The translations under genes were made by a program, and so were the position numbers. From VBAS01 sp964581455 (GTDB lineage: Bacteria > Bacteroidota > Bacteroidia > Chitinophagales > Chitinophagaceae), in assembly GCA_964581455.1 (NCBI GenBank), contig CAZOOT010000057.1, forward strand, positions 1 through 19,609: 19,609 bases of DNA, in the 5' to 3' direction. Position 1 is the stretch's first letter. Each line of letters starts with the position of its first letter. Under the pieces are notes generated by a model that saw nothing but the letters and a program-made list of their open reading frames with translations, was not told the DNA's origin and did not search any database. Below are positions 13,281 to 19,609 of the stretch, piece by piece.

Positions 13281-14045
13281 ATGTACATAAAAATTCAAGT
13301 TCTCTTTTTATTATTTTTTCTTAGTACCCTTTCTTATTCGCAGGAACAAAGACTTCAGGACAAGAATACAATTGGATGGCTTATGTACACCGGCCAGTAT
13401 AAATTAAATCCGAAACTATCTATCCATACAGAATACCAATGGCGCAGAGTAAATGGGTTAAAAAACTGGCAACAGAACTTTGTCCGCACCGGGTTAATGT
13501 ATGCAATCAGGAAAGACATCAGCTTAAATGCAGGTTATGCATTTGCAGATACTTATTCATACGGAGATTATCCAAGTCCTCTTCGCTTTCCGGAACATCG
13601 TTTTTTTGAGCAAGTTGTTATCAGAAAACCGATAGGGAATATAAACATCTCTCATCGTTTTACATTAGAACAAAGATTGCTGGGAAAAGTTGCACTTCAA
13701 AACGGTGGCAGAAACACGGACTTTTCTTTTATGAACAGGATCAGGTACAGGTTCAGAACTGAAATCCCAATATGGGGATCAGCATCCGGAAATAACAATT
13801 GGAGTGTTGCTTTACAGGATGAAGTTTTTATTGGTTGGGGGAAAAATGTTGGTGCAAATATTTTTGACCAAAATCGTATGGGAGCTTTGCTCGGATATAA
13901 AGTAAATGAGAGTTTTAAAATTGAAGCAGGTTATATAAACCAGATTTTACAGCAAGGTAAAAGAGTTAACAACAGTGCCGTTTTTCAATATAACCACGGA
14001 TTCCTGGTTTCAGCAAATATTTCAGCCTCTTTGTTTAAAAAATGA
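13281..14045 (+). CDS. DUF2490 outer-membrane beta-barrel protein
   Basis: The 254-residue protein has a signal peptide (MYIKIQVLFLLFFLSTLSYSQ) and then alternating amphipathic strands with frequent Trp, Tyr and Arg: LSIHTEYQWRRVN, NFVRTGLMYAIRK, ISLNAGYAFADTY, INISHRFTLEQRLLG, MNRIRYRFRTE, FKIEAGYINQIL, ending FLVSANISASLFKK. This is the DUF2490 pattern of a small outer-membrane barrel. The role is unknown. Its position directly after the SulP and anhydrase genes suggests co-expression, possibly allowing anion passage across the outer membrane, which is speculative. It converges on accC with only 15 bases between stops and no terminator seen in that gap. Confidence 0.85.
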   Translation: MYIKIQVLFLLFFLSTLSYSQEQRLQDKNTIGWLMYTGQYKLNPKLSIHTEYQWRRVNGLKNWQQNFVRTGLMYAIRKDISLNAGYAFADTYSYGDYPSPLRFPEHRFFEQVVIRKPIGNINISHRFTLEQRLLGKVALQNGGRNTDFSFMNRIRYRFRTEIPIWGSASGNNNWSVALQDEVFIGWGKNVGANIFDQNRMGALLGYKVNESFKIEAGYINQILQQGKRVNNSAVFQYNHGFLVSANISASLFKK

Positions 14046-14060
14046 CTGCAATATTAATTA

Positions 14061-15398
14061 TTAATGCAAATGAAAACCTTCAAGAAATTTTGTTGTAAAG
14101 TCGCCACTCCTGAAACGTTCATCAGTCATTAATTGAAGATGAAACGGGATCGTGGTTTTTATACCTTCAATTACATATTCACTCAACGCACGGTACATTG
14201 TATTTAGTGCTTCTTCCCTTGTTTGTGCAATTGTAATTAATTTACCAATCATCGAATCATAATAAGGTGGAATTACGTAGCCAGCATACACATGGCTATC
14301 TACTCTCACCCCATGACCACCAGGTTGATGAAGGGTAGTGACCTTTCCGGGAGAAGGTCGAAAATCATTATATGGATCTTCTGCATTGATCCGGCATTCA
14401 ATTGCATGCATCTGGGGAAAATAATCCTTACCAGATACTTTCTCACCCATGGCAATTTTAATCTGCTCTTTGATCAGGTCAAAATTGATCACTTCCTCTG
14501 TCACACAATGTTCTACCTGGATTCGGGTATTCATTTCCATAAAATAAAAATTACGATGCTTATCTACCAGGAATTCTATAGTTCCTACGCTTTCGTAATT
14601 AATTGCCTGTGCTGCTTTTTTAGCAGCTTCACCCATTTTTTGCCTGAGCTCATCAGTCATAAAAGGAGAAGGTGACTCCTCAACCAATTTCTGATGCCTG
14701 CGTTGAATAGAACAATCTCTTTCACTCAGGTGACTCACATTTCCATATTGATCTCCGGCAATCTGAAATTCGATATGTCTTGGCTCTTCTACATATTTTT
14801 CCATGTAAATGCCATCATTCTTAAATGAAGCTGCCGCTTCTGTTTTAGCATTATTATAGGCTTTTTCCATTTCAACCTCTTCCCACACAATTCTCATTCC
14901 CTTACCACCACCACCAGCAGTTGCTTTAAGAATAACGGGGTATCCCATTTCTTTCGCCAAACCTTTAGCTTCATCTATGCTTTCCAACAAACCTTCACCT
15001 CCCGGCACAACAGGTACACCTGCTTTTATCATTGTTTCTTTAGCAGTGATTTTGTCGCCCATCGAATTAATCATGTCAGGTGTAGGGCCGATAAATTTTA
15101 TTTGATGATCCGCACAGATCTGTGCAAACTTTGAATTTTCTGCAAGAAAGCCATAACCCGGATGAATTCCATCCGCATTGGTTATCTCAGCCGCCGCCAT
15201 AATGTGCGGAATATTTAAATAGGATTCTGAACTTGGTGGCTTACCTATACAAACTGCCTCATCAGCAAATTTCACATGCAAACTATCCCGGTCTGCAGTT
15301 GAATATACTGCCACTGTTTTTATCCCCATTTCCCGGCATGTACGAATTACACGAAGAGCAATTTCACCACGGTTTGCAATAAGAATTTTTTTAAACAC
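14061..15398 (-). CDS. accC: Acetyl-CoA carboxylase, biotin carboxylase subunit
   Basis: The 445-residue cytoplasmic protein carboxylates biotin on AccB using ATP and bicarbonate, the first step of malonyl-CoA and fatty-acid synthesis. It shows the N-terminal domain FKKILIANRGEIALR, the ATP-grasp glycine loop AGGGGKGMR (161-169), ERDCSIQRRHQKLVEESP (226-243), the metal and active-site block EMNTRIQVEH (288-297, Glu288, Asn290, Arg292) and the C-terminal FRPSPGKV. The length matches the usual about 449. One departure: residue 298 is Cys, where most homologues have Pro (HPVTE). It follows accB on the minus strand with a 61-base gap. Confidence 0.96.
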   Translation of the reverse strand: MFKKILIANRGEIALRVIRTCREMGIKTVAVYSTADRDSLHVKFADEAVCIGKPPSSESYLNIPHIMAAAEITNADGIHPGYGFLAENSKFAQICADHQIKFIGPTPDMINSMGDKITAKETMIKAGVPVVPGGEGLLESIDEAKGLAKEMGYPVILKATAGGGGKGMRIVWEEVEMEKAYNNAKTEAAASFKNDGIYMEKYVEEPRHIEFQIAGDQYGNVSHLSERDCSIQRRHQKLVEESPSPFMTDELRQKMGEAAKKAAQAINYESVGTIEFLVDKHRNFYFMEMNTRIQVEHCVTEEVINFDLIKEQIKIAMGEKVSGKDYFPQMHAIECRINAEDPYNDFRPSPGKVTTLHQPGGHGVRVDSHVYAGYVIPPYYDSMIGKLITIAQTREEALNTMYRALSEYVIEGIKTTIPFHLQLMTDERFRSGDFTTKFLEGFHLH

Positions 15399-15459
15399 AG
15401 CTTATATTTAAGAATTTGAAAAAATAAAATTCAAAATGACCAAGTCAGTTGCTTTCGAA

Positions 15460-15951
15460 TTATGAAGGTTCTACCAAGAATAATGGCTGATCATATTCAA
15501 CAGGTGAAGCATCTTCTACCAGTACTTTTATGATCTTTCCTTTTACTTCACTTTCTATTTCGTTGAAAAGTTTCATTGCTTCAATGATACAAACCACTTT
15601 GCCGGGATTAATTTCAGTACCAACTGTTACAAAATCCGGTTTGTCAGGCGCCGAACGGCGGTAGAAGGTCCCTATCATGGGGCTTTTTATAGTTATGATA
15701 TTACTTGGAACAGCAGCTTCTCCGGAAGTTCCGGGTTTAGCAGGGGTTTGTTCTATTGATGTGTGAGAAGGAATGTGTTGTGGTAAATTGGGATAAGCAG
15801 GTGCTGCTTGTACTGGTGCACTTACCACATGGGTTACTTTTTCCTCTTTCTGTTTTATGGTAACTTTTATGTCTTTTTGTTCTACAGTTAGTTCACCAAT
15901 ATTTGATTTGTTGACCATTTTGATCAAATCCTGAATCTGCTTAAAATCCAT
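15460..15951 (-). CDS. accB: Acetyl-CoA carboxylase, biotin carboxyl carrier protein
   Basis: The 163-residue protein carries the biotin that shuttles carboxyl between AccC and the AccAD carboxyltransferase. The N-terminal helix FKQIQDLIKMVNKSN is followed by a Pro/Ala/Thr-rich flexible linker (45-82) and a biotinyl domain (about 85-162) with PMIGTFYR and the lysine site EAMK (Lys127) in CIIEAMKLFNEIES. The frame begins at a TTG three codons upstream; ATG 15951 is preferred, as it gives the usual family start MDFKQIQDLI. It is transcribed minus before accC, after efp. Confidence 0.96.
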   Translation of the reverse strand: MDFKQIQDLIKMVNKSNIGELTVEQKDIKVTIKQKEEKVTHVVSAPVQAAPAYPNLPQHIPSHTSIEQTPAKPGTSGEAAVPSNIITIKSPMIGTFYRRSAPDKPDFVTVGTEINPGKVVCIIEAMKLFNEIESEVKGKIIKVLVEDASPVEYDQPLFLVEPS

Positions 15952-16167
15952 GTTTTTCAAATTTAGTTGTTGGTTTTAATTTATAAGGGATGGCTAAGAT
16001 ATGAAAGAACCCTGAATTGACTGTTTTTTAAAGAATTTCCTCAAAAAAGATTTAAAAACAGCAAAATTAGGGTCAAATCAGGGTAAAAATCAGCGAAAAT
16101 TAAAGACCTTATTTTTCAAAAAAATGCTAATAAGTCTATTATTTTTTAATAAAACTGATGGTATTAA

Positions 16168-16734
16168 TTAGTCTTTAACTCTTTCGACATATTCACCGGT
16201 CTTTGTATTAATTCTCACACTTTCTCCTTCATTCACAAAAAGAGGAACGCCAACAGTAGCACCGGTTTCAAGGGTTGCCTGTTTTAAAGTTCTCGTAGCT
16301 GTATCGCCTTTTACACCTGGTTCACAATAAGTAATTTGCAAAACGATTTTATCAGGTAATTCCGCACCAAGAATCTGATCATTCTCAGTATTGATAAATA
16401 CACCCACCTCATGTCCTTCTTTCAGGTATTTAGGAGCATCAATTGTTTCTTCTTGTAAAGCAATTTGTTCAAAAGTTTCATTGTCCATGAAATTATACCC
16501 GGTGTCATCCTTATACAAAAACTGGTAAGTGCGTTTTTCTACCCTTACAGGGAAAATGGTATCTCCTGAGTTCCAGGTTTTTTCAATACTACGGTTATTA
16601 TCTACCCCTTTTAGTTTTGCCCAAACTTTTGCTGCAGCACGGGCAGTTTTGTTTTCACCAAATTCAACAACACTGTAAAGACTGCCATCAAGGTTTAGGA
16701 TCATTCCGCGACTTATATCAGATGTATTTGCCAT
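16168..16734 (-). CDS. efp: Translation elongation factor P with arginine at tip position 32
   Basis: The 188-residue protein relieves ribosome stalling at consecutive prolines. Its three domains are recognisable: N-terminal KOW-like domain (1-65), OB domain (YKDDTGYNFMDNETFEQI and later), and C-terminal OB domain with ITYCEPGVKGDTATRTLKQATLE and the ending NTKTGEYVERVK. The domain I loop reads ENKTARAAAKV: position 32 is Arg, and the usual PGKG with the modifiable lysine is absent. This is the arrangement of EF-Ps modified by rhamnose on Arg32 through EarP; no modifying enzyme is visible in the window. A strong promoter lies upstream. Confidence 0.95.
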   Translation of the reverse strand: MANTSDISRGMILNLDGSLYSVVEFGENKTARAAAKVWAKLKGVDNNRSIEKTWNSGDTIFPVRVEKRTYQFLYKDDTGYNFMDNETFEQIALQEETIDAPKYLKEGHEVGVFINTENDQILGAELPDKIVLQITYCEPGVKGDTATRTLKQATLETGATVGVPLFVNEGESVRINTKTGEYVERVKD

Positions 16735-16795
16735 TAAAAAATTGCTTTTTGCCCATAACTAAATATTAGAGCAGATTAAAAATCATTTTGGGCGG

Positions 16796-16825
16796 CAAAG
16801 ATAAGGTAAGGTAAACAGGTGGCAA
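16796..16825 (-). promoter_or_regulatory. Full-consensus Bacteroidota promoter of efp
   Basis: On the minus strand, TTG (16823-16825), a spacer of exactly 19 bases, and TATCTTTG (16796-16803) match the -33 TTG / -7 TAnnTTTG consensus exactly. The predicted start is near 16792, giving a leader of about 57 bases before ATG 16734. Confidence 0.8.
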
Positions 16826-16882
16826 AGGAAAGAAGGAAGTACCAATTAACAATTTTATGCGTTTCTTCTTACTCTAAACACT

Positions 16883-16890
16883 TTACTTTG
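16883..16890 (+). promoter_or_regulatory. Near-consensus -7 box abutting the thioredoxin-fold gene
   Basis: TTACTTTG differs from TAnnTTTG in one base and ends four bases before ATG 16895, predicting a leaderless or nearly leaderless transcript. Confidence 0.4.
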
Positions 16891-16894
16891 ACAA

Positions 16895-17395
16895 ATGAAA
16901 AAACTATTTGTATTAAAGTTTTTTATACTTGTCATTTCAACTTCCTTTGCTCAACAGGATCTTAGTCAACCACTATATAAAAGGTTCCCCACCCCACCAC
17001 CTTTCAAATTATTAGCTACTGACAGCACTACAATTTTGACAGATAAAGACATTAAGAAAAATAAAGCTGTTTTTGTAATGGTCTTCAGTCCGGATTGTGA
17101 CCATTGCCAACTTCATGCTGAAGAAATGGTGAATAAGCGGGATGAGTTTAAGGATATCCAGGTAGTAATGGGAAGCATGCAACCTTTATCAAAAATTAAA
17201 GAATTCTATACTATTTATCATTTAGATAAATTGGATAACTTAATTATCGGCCAGGACAGGGAGTTCATTCTTGGTACTTATTATAAAATGAAGAGCTTAC
17301 CTTTTCTGGCTTTCTATGATAAGAAAGGAATGCTGATTGATGTATTTGAAGGAGCACTACCCATTGATAAAGTCCTTGAAAAATTCAAAAACTAA
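16895..17395 (+). CDS. Exported thioredoxin-fold protein with CDHC active site
   Basis: The 166-residue protein has a signal peptide (MKKLFVLKFFILVISTSFA, cleavage before QQ), so it is periplasmic. The thioredoxin-like domain follows: strand KAVFVMVFSPDCDHC with the CxxC pair Cys68/Cys71, helix LHAEEMVNK, and a cis-proline loop SLPFLAFYD near residue 135. The TlpA/AhpC-like 'SPDCDHCQ' form is common in Bacteroidota periplasmic thiol oxidoreductases. A role in thiol-disulfide exchange is likely; the partner is unknown. It has its own weak promoter and is divergent from efp. Confidence 0.87.
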   Translation: MKKLFVLKFFILVISTSFAQQDLSQPLYKRFPTPPPFKLLATDSTTILTDKDIKKNKAVFVMVFSPDCDHCQLHAEEMVNKRDEFKDIQVVMGSMQPLSKIKEFYTIYHLDKLDNLIIGQDREFILGTYYKMKSLPFLAFYDKKGMLIDVFEGALPIDKVLEKFKN

Positions 17396-17429
17396 CAAAA
17401 ATCATCTCTGCAAATAACTTACAGACCAG

Positions 17430-17437
17430 TACCTTTG
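17430..17437 (+). promoter_or_regulatory. -7 promoter element of mdh
   Basis: TACCTTTG matches TAnnTTTG exactly. With a 19-base spacer the -33 position reads CTG (17408-17410), one base off TTG. The predicted start is about 17441, a 37-base leader before ATG 17478. Confidence 0.6.
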
Positions 17438-17477
17438 CCCCGCAAATAAATTTTTTATATAAATTAATTTTTATTTC

Positions 17478-18407
17478 ATGAAAGTAACTGTTGTAGGAGC
17501 CGGAGCAGTAGGCGCCACCTGTGCGGATAATATTGCCAGGAAAGAACTTTGCACAGAATTAGTTTTACTTGATATCAAAGAGGGACTGGCAGAAGGCAAA
17601 GCACAGGACATGATGCAAACTGCTACCCTGCTTGGATTTGATACCCGTATCACAGGAAGTACAAATGATTATTCTAAAACTGCAGGTAGCGATGTAGTAG
17701 TGATCACTTCCGGAATCCCACGCAAACCCGGAATGACCAGAGAAGAACTGATTGGCACCAATGCCGGAATTGTAAAAACGGTTTGCGAGAATATTTTAAA
17801 ACATTCTCCCAATGCAATAATAATAGTTATCAGTAACCCGATGGATACAATGACTTATTTAGCATTAACATCAACCGGATTACCAAAAAACAGAATTATC
17901 GGAATGGGCGGTACATTGGATAGCAGCCGGTTTAAGTACCAGCTTTCTCAGCATTTGGGATGCAGCCCGGCTGATCTGAATGCAGTGGTTGTCGGAGGAC
18001 ATGGTGACACTACAATGATACCATTGATAAGACATGCAACATGGAACAGTGCACCTGTAACAAGTTTTCTGTCTGAAGAACAACAAACAAAAATTGTAAA
18101 TGACACAATGGTTGGTGGGGCTACCCTTACAAAACTGATTGGTACTTCTGCCTGGTATGCACCAGGTGCATCAGGAGCAGCTTTAGTAGAAGCAATTGTA
18201 AGAGATGAAAAGAAATTATTTACCTGTTGTGTTGCTTTGGATGGCGAATACGGACAGAAAGATATATGTATTGGTGTTCCGGTGATCATAGGAAAAAATG
18301 GCTGGGAAAAAATTCTTGATTTCAAATTAAATGAAACAGAACAGGCATCATTTAATAAAAGCGCAGATGCAGTGAGAAATATGAATGAAGTACTGAAGAC
18401 TTTATAA
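17478..18407 (+). CDS. mdh: Malate dehydrogenase, LDH-like type
   Basis: The 309-residue cytoplasmic enzyme oxidises malate to oxaloacetate with NAD in the TCA cycle. It shows the Rossmann motif VVGAGAVGAT (5-14), NAD-selecting Asp32, the substrate-binding Arg82 and Arg88 in GIPRKPGMTREE (Arg82 is the MDH rather than LDH residue), Asn120 in SNPMD, Arg151 in DSSRF and the catalytic His175 in GGHGDTTM. The length is normal for the LDH-like class. It is monocistronic by position, with its own promoter and a terminator 19 bases after the stop. Confidence 0.95.
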   Translation: MKVTVVGAGAVGATCADNIARKELCTELVLLDIKEGLAEGKAQDMMQTATLLGFDTRITGSTNDYSKTAGSDVVVITSGIPRKPGMTREELIGTNAGIVKTVCENILKHSPNAIIIVISNPMDTMTYLALTSTGLPKNRIIGMGGTLDSSRFKYQLSQHLGCSPADLNAVVVGGHGDTTMIPLIRHATWNSAPVTSFLSEEQQTKIVNDTMVGGATLTKLIGTSAWYAPGASGAALVEAIVRDEKKLFTCCVALDGEYGQKDICIGVPVIIGKNGWEKILDFKLNETEQASFNKSADAVRNMNEVLKTL

Positions 18408-18425
18408 AATTTAAAATTATACATG

Positions 18426-18458
18426 AAAGGCGAACTGTATTGTTCGCCTTTTTTATTT
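18426..18458 (+). terminator. Intrinsic terminator of mdh
   Basis: AAAGGCGAAC (18426-18435), a six-base loop, GTTCGCCTTT (18442-18451), a ten-pair perfect stem, followed by a T-rich tail. Confidence 0.9.
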
Positions 18459-18475
18459 TCCCATTAACCAAACTT

Positions 18476-18483
18476 TATCTTTG
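18476..18483 (+). promoter_or_regulatory. -7 box abutting the ABC-F start
   Basis: TATCTTTG matches TAnnTTTG exactly and ends four bases before ATG 18488. Transcription would start about one base upstream of the ATG. No TTG is present at -33. Confidence 0.6.
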
Positions 18484-18487
18484 CATT

Positions 18488-19609
18488 ATGCATTATGTTT
18501 CTGTAGAAGGATTAACAAAGTCATACGGGATTCAACCTTTGTTTGAAAACATTTCTTTTAATATTGAAGAAGGGGATAAAATTGCCCTGGTAGCAAGGAA
18601 CGGTTATGGAAAATCCACTTTATTAAAAATACTTGCAGGCCTGGAAACCACGGATGAAGGGAAAGTCTGGATCAACAAAGAAGTGACAGTTGCTTTTTTT
18701 GAACAAGAGCCAACATTTATTGAAGAAAAAACTATTCTGGAAAATATATTTCATCACGATCATCCCATCATCAATACCATAGCTGAATATGAAGCAGCCT
18801 GTGATGAAGATAGTCCGGAGAAAATGAATACAGCTATCGATAAAATGGATGAACTGAATGCCTGGAATTTTGAAACCAAAGTAAAACAGATACTGGGTAA
18901 ACTAAATGTTCATCATCTAAACCAAACTGTAAATAAACTAAGTGGCGGCCAGCGCAAAAGAGTTGCTTTGGCAAAAACGCTGATCGATATCGGATTTGAA
19001 CACAAACACGTTTTACTCATCATGGACGAACCAACCAACCACCTGGATGTGGAAATGGTGGAATGGCTGGAAAATTACATGGCACAGGAAAATGTGACTT
19101 TGATCCTGGTAACACATGATCGCTATTTCCTGGATGCGGTATGTAATGAGATTTGGGAATTAGACAGATCTGAACTTTCAGTTTATAAAGGAGATTATGC
19201 AAATTACCTGGAAAAAAAATCTGCAAGGCTGGAAAGTGAGGCAGCCAGTATTGATAAAGCAAAAAACACTTACAGGAAAGAATTGGAATGGATGCGAAAG
19301 CAACCCAAAGCAAGAACTACAAAAAGTAAAAGCCGCCAGGATAATTTTTATGAAATAGAAAAGAAAGCAAAACAAAAAATTGAAGATTCCAAACTTCAGC
19401 TGCAGATGAAAATGAACAGGCTTGGCGGTAAAGTGGTAGAGATGAAAAAAGTGAATAAAAGCTATGGCGACAACCTGATACTAAAAGGATTTGATTACAC
19501 TTTTACCAAAGGAGAAAGAATCGGTGTTGTTGGTAAAAACGGGATCGGCAAATCCACATTTCTCAATTTAATTCTTGGGACCGAAAAAGCAGATAGCGGG
19601 AAAATCAAT
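18488..19609 (+). CDS. ABC-F family ATPase, Uup-like (3' end outside the window)
   Basis: The first 374 codons of a protein of about 620 residues. ATPase domain 1 has Walker A ARNGYGKST (36-44), signature LSGGQ (151-155), Walker B LLIMDEPTNHLD (176-187) and the H-loop His210. A charged helical linker follows (about 238-315, with WMRKQPKARTTKSKSRQ), characteristic of Uup-type ABC-F proteins. Domain 2 begins at VVEMKKVNKSYG, with Walker A GKNGIGKST near 351-359. There are no membrane segments; ABC-F proteins act on ribosomes, and Uup is linked to ribosome function and transposon excision stability. The ATG at 18495 is in another frame; 18488 is the coding one. Confidence 0.93.
   Translation, partial: MHYVSVEGLTKSYGIQPLFENISFNIEEGDKIALVARNGYGKSTLLKILAGLETTDEGKVWINKEVTVAFFEQEPTFIEEKTILENIFHHDHPIINTIAEYEAACDEDSPEKMNTAIDKMDELNAWNFETKVKQILGKLNVHHLNQTVNKLSGGQRKRVALAKTLIDIGFEHKHVLLIMDEPTNHLDVEMVEWLENYMAQENVTLILVTHDRYFLDAVCNEIWELDRSELSVYKGDYANYLEKKSARLESEAASIDKAKNTYRKELEWMRKQPKARTTKSKSRQDNFYEIEKKAKQKIEDSKLQLQMKMNRLGGKVVEMKKVNKSYGDNLILKGFDYTFTKGERIGVVGKNGIGKSTFLNLILGTEKADSGKIN

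Noticed and set aside
14046..14060. Bidirectional terminator between the barrel gene and accC
   Set aside because: Only 15 bases separate the stops and the local ATTAAT repeats are too weak to form a stable stem.
17948..18424. 158-codon minus-strand frame inside mdh
   Set aside because: Lies opposite a well-supported malate dehydrogenase and has low-complexity Ser/Phe-rich composition.

Overview
The window looks like chromosomal DNA of an AT-rich Bacteroidota, most likely a Chitinophagaceae-type bacterium. The evidence is the promoter style (TAnnTTTG -7 boxes, few Shine-Dalgarno sequences), the efp-accB-accC block, a DUF2490 outer-membrane barrel, FKBP lipoprotein and protein sequences typical of that phylum. 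No rRNA, tRNA, transposase, integrase or CRISPR array was found.

Region 1 (1-6412) looks accessory. It opens with the last 38 codons of an unidentified gene. A roughly 400-base gene-free stretch follows, holding a long imperfect hairpin, four tandem 18-bp units and a GC-rich palindrome. Then comes a run of short, unrelated, same-strand genes separated by spacers: a secreted esterase-like hydrolase, two VOC (glyoxalase-fold) proteins, a second exported alpha/beta hydrolase, a DinB-fold protein, a DUF4256 protein, a GNAT acetyltransferase and a DUF1801 protein. Gene content and spacer structure resemble a cassette-like or gene-turnover island. Several spacers hold short protein-like reading frames that may be remains of lost genes.

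Region 2 (6456-10084) holds an FKBP-type prolyl isomerase lipoprotein on the minus strand, then on the plus strand a voltage-sensor potassium channel with a C-terminal zinc ribbon, a SAM methyltransferase, an RluF-like pseudouridine synthase and a SnoaL/NTF2-fold protein.

Region 3 (10145-14045) is an inorganic-carbon module. A minus-strand TetR-family regulator faces a SulP transporter, a beta-carbonic anhydrase and a DUF2490 barrel. A 15-bp palindrome in the divergent promoter region is the probable operator. The module converges on accC and accB (minus), whose product, acetyl-CoA carboxylase, consumes bicarbonate. A functional link is plausible but inferred.

Region 4 (14061-19609) is housekeeping: accC, accB and efp on the minus strand, then a thioredoxin-fold exported protein, malate dehydrogenase and the first 374 codons of an Uup-like ABC-F ATPase on the plus strand. 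The EF-P carries arginine at position 32 instead of the usual tip lysine. Several genes have their -7 box directly against the ATG, suggesting leaderless transcripts.
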